From positions 49,492,930 through 49,556,929 of the forward strand of contig NC_053148.1 in assembly GCF_016808335.1 (NCBI RefSeq): a stretch of DNA of 64,000 nucleotides, read 5' to 3'. The translations under genes and the position numbers were made by a program. The DNA comes from Panicum virgatum. Taxonomy: Eukaryota > Streptophyta > Magnoliopsida > Poales > Poaceae. This document shows positions 1-9,750 of this stretch, piece by piece (position 1 is the first letter of the stretch; each line of letters begins with the position of its first letter). The notes under the pieces were generated by a model. It was not told the DNA's origin and searched no databases. It was given only the letters and a program-made list of their open reading frames with translations.

Positions 1-1106
1 TTTACTCTATTAGGATATAGGTATGGGTCAACTTCTCAACCCGTGGATTTGTTAATGGGCAAAAATTCAGACCCATCGGGTTCACGGGTTCGGGTTTGGG
101 ACTACAATACCCGAACCCGTAAACCCATGGGTTTTTTTAACCCGGTCTAGCATATGCAAAAGCATCTCATAAAAGCCCATAACACCTTAAATTGCCTCAA
201 ACGGCCTGGCCCATTTACCGTCGAATAAAAGGCCGCCGGGCATCCTCAAACCCAAACCCTTCTCACTCTCCTGGTCTCTCCCCCGCCCCCTTCTCCCTAG
301 CGGCGGCGCATCTGGCGAACTCGCAATTTGCGGCCGAGCGCTCGAGCCCCGAGCGGACGTGCTGCGTGCATCGCGGTCCCGGCGAACCCGGCCACCTACA
401 GTCCTGTTCGCACCCATGCCAACAGCCGCCCCCCGCCGCCCCGGTCCTGCTGTGCATAGCATCGTCGTCCGGCGTCCCTCTGCACGGCGTTGCCGTCCGG
501 CTCCTACCCCTCACTCTCCTGCGGTACCTGCCCTTTCCCTAACCGCAACCTTTTGGTCTTGTCTAGTGATGATGTGGTGTGTTTCCAATATTTTTTCCTT
601 TCCTTTACTATTCTCAGATTAAATTACTAATTACTATGTCGTATGTGCTAATGCAGGAACTTGCAATTTAAGGGCATGTTAAAGAGTTTCAGGTGGTGGT
701 GCCCCTTTTGGTGCAAGGAACAAGTATTCAAGGAACTCATCACGAGTTGAAGTGTTGAACAATTGATAACTGAATGTCTGAAATCCGAACTTGGTAGTTT
801 CAATGTTGGGTTAATGTATGTGAACTAATGTCATGCACTCAGTCCTGTTATTTTCATTTTTGTTGCATGCATTACGCCTATATGTAACTAGCATTTTACT
901 GGTGCACGGTTACTTCAGTGGCTCAGCCTGTGCTTGTTGTTAACGGGCACGGGCGGGTGGGCGACCCGAGACCCGAGCGGGCACGGGTTTGGGCTTAGAA
1001 GTGAACCCGTGATGGGCATGTGTTTTTTAACGGGTTTCATTCTGTCTTCACGGGTACGGGTTTGGGTTGGCAAAACCCGACGGGTCTGTGCCCGTTGCCA
1101 ACCCTA
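1..1106. mobile_element. hAT-like element, right end, with ACGGG-word subterminal repeats
   Basis: Both ends of this stretch (about 1-150 and 930-1106) are crowded with the words CCCGAACCCG, ACGGGT and GGGCACGGG in both orientations. Read inward from the right, the end begins TAGGGTTGGCAACGGGC, a form seen at ends of grass hAT-type elements. The left terminus is outside the window or degraded, so no target duplication can be tested. The middle (about 200-540) is GC-rich with short open frames on both strands that resemble no known protein. Assignment to hAT is by resemblance to the better-supported elements at 14607 and 39135. Confidence 0.4.
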
Positions 1107-3138
1107 GCGAGGAGGAGGGCGAACGGGCGCCGGTGTGGGGGTATGGTGAGCCTCACCGGCCGAGCGCAGGAGAAGGGGGGAGGACGGAGGCCGGCGCAGC
1201 TCGCCGTCGCCGTCGCGGAGCTTGAGGGGCGCGGAGCCGAGGAGAGCTCGTCCGGGGCCCCTGCTCCTCCGATACGCCGCTGTTGGGGTAGGGAGAAGGC
1301 GTGGGGGAGCAGGGGCGGGCGGCGGAGTGCGCAACGACGGTGGAGGGCTTGAGCTCCACCGCTCCCTCCTCCGTGCGCCGGCGAGGGCTCGAGTTCCGGG
1401 CGGCCCGCGCCATGGCTGAGTTCGCCCCAGCACAGGTGGCCACCGATGGAGCGGCGCCGGCGGGCCTTGCGGAGGCGGACGAGCAGGGCCCCACCCCCGA
1501 CGGCGCCGGCCCATCCCTCCCCACGCCTTTTCCCTCCCCGACGGCGGCGTATCGGAGGAGCAGGGGCCCGGCCGAGTTCTCCTCGGCTCCGCGCCCCTCA
1601 AGCTCCGCGGCGGTGACGGCGAGCTGCGCCGGCCTCCGTCCTCATCCCTTCTCCGGCGCGCCCTCCTCCGACCACGCGCGCCACGGGGCCGCGCCGCCAT
1701 CCCCTGCTCCCTCCTCGCCGCTCCTTGCCGCACCACCGCGATAACCGCCTCCGCCGCGACAATTTTCTCCTTCTCCTCGCCATCGAGCTTCACCACCACC
1801 TGCTCCATGTCTGTGCACCACCGGAAGCCGAAGCCGAGCCTAGGTGAGCGCCTAATCAGCGATTTCGCCATCGCCGCCGCTGGCTGAGCTCTGGCGACCC
1901 CACGCCTCACTGCCGTCAGCATAGCTCCGACCTCCTTCCTCTTCCTTTTTGCACGCACCGTATTCGCCTTGCCATGCCAGTGCTCTTCATATAGATAAAG
2001 GCGCCGCTCCGGCCGTAGGCTCGCCGGAACGCAACTCGTCGTTGACGCGCTCGCCGCCACGCCGCCATGCGTGCGGCCAGCTCGCTCTGCTTCACGCCGC
2101 TGCCGCAAAAACGCTAGATTGGGCTTCGCCCCGTTGCCGCGATGCTCATGCGCACCACGCCGGACCTCGCCATCACCGGGAACGGCGAGGCCGCCACCGC
2201 ACTGCGCCGCGATAGCTGCCACGCATCGTCAGGGCGATCGGCGAGCTCCAGCCTCGGCGTGGGCAGCGCGCGGCTCGGCGCGGACCCGAGCGGCTCCCAG
2301 AGCTCTGGCGGTGCGGGCGGCGCGGACTCCTCGTCAGGCGGCAGCTTCCTCCCCCTTTTCCCTCTCCCTCGTGCGCGGCCGTGGCGTTGCGCTGAGCACG
2401 CGTGGCGGCCAACAACCACGTTGGATCAGACGTGGCTGTTCACGTAACCAGTCGACGCCGGTCAAAGGCATTTTGGATCTCAAGTGACACACTTGAATAG
2501 ATCGTGGATCTAAAAATGCATTTTCGAAGTTCATGGACCTAAACAGAATATGTCAACTAGTTTAAGGACCCCAATGCATTTTACTCATGTGGAAAATAGA
2601 GCTATAATTTGTTCACATGCACAAGTGAAGAGGAATAGAAGGTAATGGGTTATTGGGGCCTAACAATGCTGAAAAAGGTATCGGGTATCTGCTGGGACAA
2701 CAAGTAGTGCAATGGATCGACAGCTGCGTCGATACTGGAGTGTTGCATCACTTGGTTAATTTGAAGTCTTGTGTAATACTTTAGTTGAACTGATGGCTGT
2801 TCGTTTCAATTTCTTAGCATGTAATGTGGCCTCTGGCCTGAAGTCCGGAACAATGTGTGCTGCGTTGTGATTTAATTTCCAAATAAACTGTGGTCTGTGA
2901 TGTACTTGTGTCTCAGATTAGCTAAGATTAGCTGTTGAAACTTCTTTGCCATAAGTGAAAACACATCTGCTTTACATAGTTTGCATCATTAAATAACCAG
3001 TTTTAATTGTTTTTTATCGTAGCAGGGAGGCGGTGAACCACCATCAGGGAGGCAGGGAGGACCATTGAGGATCTTTTGGCATAGCAGAGGAATTTGTGAT
3101 TTGAGTTTGCTGGCTCTGTGAACAGGTCTCTTCAGATC
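1107..3138. other. GC-rich then AT-rich stretch without a recognisable gene
   Basis: From 1107 to about 2450 the DNA is very GC-rich and open in several frames on both strands, including a minus-strand frame of about 370 codons at 1104-2222. The translations are Arg/Pro/Ala-rich and look like compositional artefacts. They show no domain, and frames on both strands are equally open. The large inverted repeat at 1164-1662 lies here. From 2450 to 3138 the sequence becomes AT-rich, like a 3' untranslated or intron sequence, and I see no feature in it. Confidence 0.5.
1164..1662. repeat. Large inverted repeat, arms of about 145 bp
   Basis: The left arm (about 1164-1312) and right arm (about 1514-1662) are near-identical reverse complements. 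For example, GAGGACGGAGGCCGGCGCAG at about 1180 is matched by the complement of 1630-1650, and CTGCTCCTCCGATACGCCG at 1261 by the complement of 1547-1565. A spacer of about 200 bp separates them. A transcript across it could form a long, nearly perfect hairpin. Only scattered mismatches are visible, so the duplication is fairly recent or maintained. Confidence 0.85.
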
Positions 3139-3420
3139 ATGTATAACATTTGGATGGACGAAGCTGAGATAGATGCCGAGATTAAAGCACAAAAAGAAGC
3201 CGAAATGCAGGAGCTGAAAGTACAGAAAGAAGCTCAACTGCAGAAGGTGATGAAGGAGAACGTGAGGCTACTTTGCATTGTTGATAAGGAGGCACAGCTC
3301 CAGCCGATGAGTGAGCAGTGCAAGTTTCTGGCACAGCAGATGCCGTGGGATAACTCATGCTGCTTCCTTAACTCCGCTCCCAGGGCTCTAAATTCTTCAT
3401 GCAGATATTCATTTCCTTAG
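3139..3420 (+). other. Short open frame with coiled-coil-like Glu/Lys/Gln repeats, unassigned
   Basis: A 93-codon frame in which roughly residues 10-60 are rich in Glu, Lys, Gln and Ala with heptad-like spacing, as in a short coiled coil. An acceptor-like pyrimidine/CAG stretch lies just upstream near 3020. I do not recognise a family. It may be the last exon of a gene fragment carried by a transposable element, or chance. No partner exon could be identified upstream. Confidence 0.2.
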
Positions 3421-4397
3421 ATGTGCTGGAGTTAAAAGTCCGATACATCATGTCCTAAAAATGTGTATCTCGCGGTTGGGGATGATGCATATTATGTTTT
3501 CTGAAATATAACAAGTCGTTACTACTATATATATGTGATGAAAAAAAATCTAAGGCTAAGAGGCCTTTGACTGACATATTTTGGAGTTGTAATTTCAACT
3601 TTCAACAAGGCATGACCAGGTGATTTGCGCTAATATGTGCCCCAAGTCTTTATCATCATCATTACTTCTACTTATAATTTTGAGTGCCAAATACCCATGT
3701 TCACTTCCGTAGGACTAGCTTGGGAAACTAGCTTGAGGACATCTTCCCAGCACCAGTTTGGCAAGGTTTAAAGTCCAGAAGTGAGTCAGGAACTTCACCT
3801 CATCTGACTACATAGGGAGGTAACACTTGCAGTAAAAGAGAATAAACATCAATTTTCACGGAAAATAATGGTTGCAGTGATCATCAAACGTAATCCTATC
3901 AGTGGATGGCGCCAGACATGCTTCAATCCTCAGTTCAACATGCTGACCCCCAAAATCATTTCTCAACCAACAAACTCCATTGAATAATTGAGCTAATTGG
4001 GAAACCAGTAGGCCATAAGAAAATCATGTGCATGGATTCAATCCCTCGGTGCCATTGAATGGGCAAATGCAGCAGGGCATTGCATCCCTTCTGAGCTTAA
4101 TAGGGAAACCATTCAGTTCGAAACTTAATGCATATGTGATACTATGCAGACGACAGCTGGATACATCAATCTTCACTACTGAGCTTAAGTTAAAGACGAA
4201 ACATCTATACAAACTACAACATGCAGGCATGCCTTTGGACGAACAAGGGATTAACAAGTCTTATCCTATCCTGGATATAAAATAAAATTCACAAATTTAC
4301 AGGTTCCTATGTACAATTTGAAAAATGGCAGATGAAATCTCCTCAACCAAAACTGCCAGAATGTTGGCACTGTCAAGGTTCCCTCCGTGATTCGCTT
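3421..4397. other. Intergenic, no feature seen; possible 3' flank of the NIPA gene
   Basis: AT-rich sequence with no credible coding frame or terminal inverted repeat. Part of it, near 4300-4397, may belong to the 3' untranslated region of the minus-strand NIPA gene that ends at 4520. Confidence 0.4.
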
Positions 4398-4461
4398 TCT
4401 TCTTCTTCTTCTTCTTCTTCTTCTTCTTCTTCTTCTTCTTCTTCTTCTTCTTCTTCTTCTT
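4398..4461. repeat. (CTT)n / (GAA)n microsatellite, about 21 units
   Basis: An uninterrupted CTT run followed by a run of T. On the minus strand it reads (GAA)n and lies about 60 bases downstream of the NIPA stop codon, so it is probably transcribed in that gene's 3' untranslated region. Such runs are usually length-polymorphic. Confidence 0.95.
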
Positions 4462-4519
4462 TTTTTTTTTTGCAAAGTCTATCAGTTTCTTCTACAACCA
4501 AAGTAGAACAAATGTATTG

Positions 4520-7438
4520 TCATACTGGGGCAGGTGAATTTTGCAGAGCTGCAAAGTAGTCCTCTTCGACATTCTTCAGTAGATTGTCGCTGCTTAAGCT
4601 GATACACCATGATATGGATCCCTTATCCAAAGGCCAAGGCAACAAAGCTGAAATCAAGGGGAAAGTTTTGCTCAGTTCAAACCTTGTGATATCAATAACA
4701 TCAGTCCAAATAAGCTTCTGGTCAGCAAAGTAAGTGGAGCATGTTTATCTGATAAAAATTTCAAGGAAAATGAATGCTAACTTAGGGCCGTCACTGATTA
4801 AGCAATAATTTCGTAAATTTATTAACTGATAAAGCACAGATCTTAGCAAACTTTTTGGTGGCATAAAATTTTGCGCTCTCTTAGAAAACTTTACTGTTTC
4901 TTTCATGAAATTGGAGGCTTAGTAGTTCTTGACAAACAAAGGGACGTACCGACTCAAGCATGATATATTTTACAAGAAAAGAAAAAATGAGCTAAATGAC
5001 TAACCTGCAGAATTGTTGGCTCCCTCTTCTGCTGTGTGCAACAAAATTGTCCCAGAGAGAATTGTTATTAGGCCACATAATTCCGAAGCAATACTACTTA
5101 AGCTTTGACCAGCCCAATCCTACAATTCATAATTTTATAGCAAGCCAGTAAGTTGCAAACAAGGCCCAGTTCAGCTTAATTAACTAAACAATTAGGATTA
5201 GCTTTTACCTTGAACATAATTCCACTCGCCACTATTGTAAGGGTCGTAAACATTACATAATAAATAGGAGAAACAATAGCTAAATTAAATGTATCCAATG
5301 CCTGCAAAAGTAGAAGGAAGTCAGCATAACCCGAAAACTGAGATATACCTGCAATGATCAGAAACATACTAGACCAAGTGAAAATCAGCTTGTAGCTCGT
5401 TGCAGATAACAAATCTTTTAAGTTGTCAGCATACAGAAGTATAATCACTGGTGAAATAACAGGAAAAAGATGGGGATACCTTGTTGAGGTAGTTTATTTG
5501 AGAAACCCCACAGATAATTGCAACCATAAGAAAAAACCACGTGTATGGATAAGCAGCCTGATTCACTCCATCCAATGTAAGCTTTATGGCAACACCGATG
5601 GCCTTGATGCTAACAACCTACAAAGTAAGAAAATTCAGTAACTACATATTCCTGCAGTTAGAGTTAGACTGTGCATCTGCTACTCAAAACACGCTTACCG
5701 TTAGCGACCCCATTGAGGAGCAGATGCCCAGATATACTAGGATATTAGTCTGACCATATCGAGGTTCAAAGAAGAGTACTAGCGTTCCCACAAGTAACAT
5801 TGTTGTCATTGCATATGCTAGAAATCCTGCCCATGGTTGGCACCACCAGAGTATGGACTATGGAGTGAGTCTTTAAGAAATGCAGCTGCAACTAACAGTT
5901 GTGTACGATTGGGTGCAATTACCGACCTGGTTGAGTAGCTAGGTTCCAGATTTCTTTAACAGAGTTAGGCATATGCTCTTCCGGAGCATGCATAACAACA
6001 ACAACTGAACCTACTATGCACGATACACAGCCAAGGACCCCGAGCTTCTCAAGTCGCTCCTTCAGCACAAAGTGTGCCAACACTGAACTGCCCAATTTCA
6101 GGAAAGAAAAACATATGTCAAGCTCAAGCATAGAAGGTTGTAAGACAGCATAGACTATCAGCTTTTGTACGGAAATTCACCTCACTATTATGCTTAATGC
6201 TCCAAGAGGAGTCACAAGCACAGCTGGCGCGAATATATAAGCAACAAAGTTTGCAACCTCCCCAAGCAGCACTTGCGAAGGTCAACACTAAGGAAAATCA
6301 GTTGGATGCTAAAGTTTAAATTCACACAGTAAATTTTACGTGGAACGTGCTTACTTGTGGTCATTCCAGCCCACCACAGAGGCTCGGAAAGGTAAGTGTA
6401 GCCTCCGCCACCTGTAAGGCAGAAGAGATGAGCCTGGTAAGCTGAAATTGAAAAAAAACTCCCTCGCTTGTCCCATGTCCAAAGCATAATTGGGGTCCGG
6501 CCTTTCTCACGGGTAACAGGCCACTATGTATGGGTGGGGCAGGGGTTCGGGGGTTTTCTAGACTTGCGTGAGAAGGTCTTCGTCTTAGTGTAATGCCGTG
6601 GGGGCGGTCTCCCCCCACAGGTCTAGTTTTTTTTTCTGGTAAGCTGAAATTGAAGGACGATGACCATGAAACACAATACACGCTCAGCAGCAGAACTCCT
6701 ACCTGCCGTTTTTTTTTTTAAAAAAAGATAGATTGAAACAAGTAAAAACCCAGACATAATTAACGACCAGTCAGCACAGCGATAGAGGAAATATCAGAGG
6801 TAGGAGTATCGAATCGACTCCATATAGGCAACTCGATCCGCACGAATTTAATCACATCTAAAAGACAGAGACAACCTGACGACCCAAACGCTCATCATGT
6901 CCACAGGTTTCTGGCCTGACTCGGCCTCTTCTGTCAAGATCTAGAATCAGCGCAGCCGCCCCAATCGCGCTGACATTTTCAGGTCAAATCGTGGACCGCC
7001 ACGCCACGGCATTTTCAGGTCGCGATGTATGTAATCGCTGGGATCCAAGTGCCATGGCGTCAAATCATCCCGCTGAATTGACCAAAGCAGGCGGCACAGT
7101 AGAATTGAATCGCATCGGATCAGGCCGGCGGGTTGGCCTGTTACAGCTGTGCGTTGGCGCAAATCATATCAGAGGAACGCAATGTAGGTTCAGGATGACC
7201 GGTAGGCCGGGGAACGAACAGATCGGTCAGAGGATTGGAGGGCCGCGGGCGGATCCTAGCAAACCAAATCCTGGGAGGGCAGGGCAGGGCAGGGCGTGCG
7301 GTAGCACGTACCTGCGCGTGCGCCGCACTTGGCGGCGCGGCGGAGGCCGATCTTCTTGAGGATGAAGCTGACGCCGATGAAGGCGCTGGAGGCGACGGCG
7401 AGCGCCAGGCCCTTGGCGTTGTCCGACACCTCCATCAT
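4520..7438 (-). CDS. NIPA-type magnesium transporter, 9 exons, 345 aa
   Basis: Exons on the minus strand: 7312-7438, 6355-6411, 6181-6271, 5927-6087, 5699-5826, 5480-5617, 5209-5301, 5005-5119, 4520-4647. All introns are GT-AG and the phases close to 346 codons including the stop. The protein starts with the family's N-terminal pattern ([11 protein letters not shown], then a first membrane segment with [10 protein letters not shown]). It continues through [47 protein letters not shown] and [13 protein letters not shown], all hallmarks of plant DUF803/NIPA proteins with about nine membrane helices. NIPA proteins are membrane Mg2+ carriers of endomembranes or plasma membrane. Two adjacent ATGs open the frame and the first was chosen. 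The acidic soluble C-terminus (last exon) is placed by frame and by its likeness to grass homologues. Intron 1 holds a SINE. Confidence 0.93.
6434..6654. mobile_element. SINE insertion with 19-bp target-site duplication, in NIPA intron 1
   Basis: The 19-base word CTGGTAAGCTGAAATTGAA occurs at 6434-6452 and again, identical, at 6636-6654. Between them lie 183 bp ending in a T-run (CTAGTTTTTTTTTT), with a GGGGTTCGGGGG stretch near 6545 that resembles an RNA polymerase III B box. Long perfect direct repeats plus a homopolymer tail indicate target-primed insertion of a short non-LTR element. A T-rich 3' tail is typical of some grass SINEs. The element looks short, perhaps 5'-truncated, and the identical duplication suggests a young insertion. 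Confidence 0.75.
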
Positions 7439-8062
7439 CGTCGCTGGCGCCGAATCCGAGCCCAATCCTCCCTCCCTGTAGCGGCGGCTAGCGGGCAGGA
7501 GGATGGGGGCAGGCAGACGGCAGAGCGAGCGGAATCCCTTCCTCCCCTCCCGCCTCCAACTCCAAAATTTGAAGGGAAGAGGAGGGAGCCGGGACCAGGA
7601 TGGGGGGCCGGCCGGCGCCTCGTCCTCTCTTGCTTGCTGGCTGGTGCGGTCGTGGCGGCCCTTGCTATTCTCCGCTGCGGCCTCGGTTGCCGGCCGGTCG
7701 TTTGGTTGGTTGGCGTTGGCTTGGCCCCTTCCTTGCGGCCAATCAGCGACGAGGAGGAAAGCGCACGGGTGCTTCGGCTGACGTGCGGGCCAGGACGTAT
7801 GGTGGGACCTGAATGTCAGCCCCCGTAGGGTGGAGGACCACACGACACCACCTGGACGACGACGGAGCAGCTGGATCCGGGGTGGCGGGGCGGCACGGGC
7901 GACGCTTGCATGTGGCGCGACCGACGGGCCGGCGACGCGCATCAGAAAATCTCAACCGGCTGGGCCTGGGCCTGGGCCTGGGCCGGCCGGCTTTCCCTCA
8001 TCGATTCATCCGAGTCTTGTGCCAGATCCATTGGAACGATCCTAGTAAGGTCGCGTTTAGGT
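7439..8062. other. NIPA upstream flank, CpG-rich
   Basis: GC-rich sequence directly upstream of the NIPA start, probably the promoter and 5' untranslated region. Frames are open on both strands (for example 7256-7942 minus), but they show no domain and simply continue the NIPA first exon upstream. I saw no clear TATA box. Confidence 0.45.
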
Positions 8063-8335
8063 GGTGTTTAGTTTTCAAATTTTTTCCTACAGTATCTGTC
8101 ACGTCAAATCTTCGAACATATATATGGAGTATTAAATGTATCTGTCACATCAAATCTTCGAACATATATATGGAGTATTAAATGTAGTTGAAAAAACAAC
8201 TAATTACATAGTTTAACTAATTCTTACGAGACAAATCTTTTAAACCTAATTAGTCCATGATTGGACATTAATTTTCAAATAACAACAAAATGTGCTACAG
8301 TATCAAAACGCAAACTTTTTCGCGAACTAAACACC
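8063..8335. mobile_element. MITE with GGTGTTTAGTT terminal repeats and an internal 46-bp duplication
   Basis: Ends read GGTGTTTAGTT and, inverted, AACTAAACACC. The interior carries motifs shared by other grass MITEs in this window (TTACGAGACAAATC, CTACAGTAT). A block of about 46 bp (ATCTGTCACGTCAAATCTTC and following) is repeated head-to-tail at 8092-8137 and 8138-8183. A second, truncated relative without clear ends follows at about 8343-8515. Confidence 0.7.
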
Positions 8336-8520
8336 TGGCAAAAAAGTTTGTGCAGTACAATCCCATCAAATTTTCAGACACATACATAAAACATTAAATG
8401 ATTTTCGGACACATGCATGAAACATTAAATATAGTTAAGAACATAACTAATTACACAGTTAAACTGATTAGGACGAGATGAATTTTTTAAACCTAATAAC
8501 AATGAAACATTCTACGGTAC

Positions 8521-9750
8521 CCCAATCCAAACCCAAACATCTGTCTGCAATGTGTTGCGTGCAACTTTTGTTGAGCAATGGCTGCTGTTTTTTTGAGCAA
8601 CTTGGCCAGGCCAGTGTGACAATAAACGCATAAACGATCACCTTGTACTGGAAAGACAAGAGCGTGACACGTGTCCTGAGGAGGAGTGCAGGAGGCCAAT
8701 GACTTGGTCCCCGGCCAACGAAGCTCGGCGGCAGCCGGGCACCCCGTGCACATGCATCCCAAGTCTGATCTGAAACGAAGCGTTGAAAAATAAATTGCGT
8801 CCCGTCCCGTCTCTTTCGTCGGCGTCGAATGGAATGATCCGTCCATTTCTATAGGTCAATTGTGCACAGCTCGGTAGCCTCTCACGCTATCCACGATAGC
8901 AAAAAATTTTTACAGTATTCGATGATGAATCTGCTGCTGACATTCACCCCACCCGCACAGTACTGTAGCGGTAAATATCTTCGCGTCCGGAGTCTTCTTC
9001 CTCGTCCCCGACGCCTCTCCAGTCTCCGCTGCGGCACTACCTTGCGGCCGAGGAGGCCGACGCTCGTGTCGGCGAGGCGGCGAAGACGCTACTCTCGAGA
9101 AGTGGCGCCGGCTCTGGCGTCGGCATCGGCGAGGGATACGAGCACCTTGAGCGCGACCCCGCAAGCAGCCGGCCAGCGCCCAGCGCACTCCCCTTTCCCA
9201 CACTCTTCACGATGGCGAAGAGGGCAAGGCGGCCGGGCGCGCCTCCCTCAGCCCCTCCCCTCCTCGACCTCCCTTCCCCTCTTCTCATGCCTCCCCAAAG
9301 GCGGCTGGTCGCACCTCCCTCAGCCCCTCGCCTCCCCGAGCTCCCTTCCCCAGTCCCCTCTCCTCCTGTGTCGCCAACGTCCACGAGCCTCACCGGCCGG
9401 CCGGCCGCGTTGGCCCGCCCGCCCGATGGGGTTGGTGCGTGGCGGCGCGGCTCCGGCCACGGGGTGCGTTAACGCGGCTGCCCGCGGCGGCCTGGTCGAA
9501 GCCGCTGCAGCTGTAGGGCGCGGCCGGCGGCGCGGCGAGGAAGCCATGGCCGTGGCCATGGTGCCCCCCTCCCCCCTCTCCCCCAGCTACTGCGCGCAGG
9601 AGAGGAGTTGCTGCCTCATGAAGATCCTGCGGCAGAGCTTCTGGCGGTGCGGCCCTTGTGCTTCTGGAACTAGTAGAAGATGTTCGTGCCCTCCATGCGA
9701 CCGTAGCAGGCTAGGTGCGCCGTGATCTATTGATGTGCGACGCGCCGCCC
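8521..9750. other. GC-rich block with open frames, no recognised gene
   Basis: A plus-strand frame runs from 8862 to 9725, but its Pro/Arg/Ala-rich translation matches nothing I know and opposite frames are also open. It includes an imperfect 71-bp tandem duplication (about 9236-9300 and 9307-9371) of the word CCTCCCTCAGCCCCTC. It could be a first exon of an unannotated or transposon-borne transcript leading into the AT-rich DNA downstream. Confidence 0.35.

Noticed and set aside
1104..2222. Minus-strand open frame of about 372 codons
   Set aside because: Arg/Pro/Ala-rich, overlaps a large inverted repeat, equally long frames on the other strand, no domain; GC bias explains it.
7256..7942. 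Longer N-terminal extension of NIPA upstream of 7438
   Set aside because: The family N-terminus begins at the two Met codons at 7438; the upstream part is low-complexity and unlike homologues.
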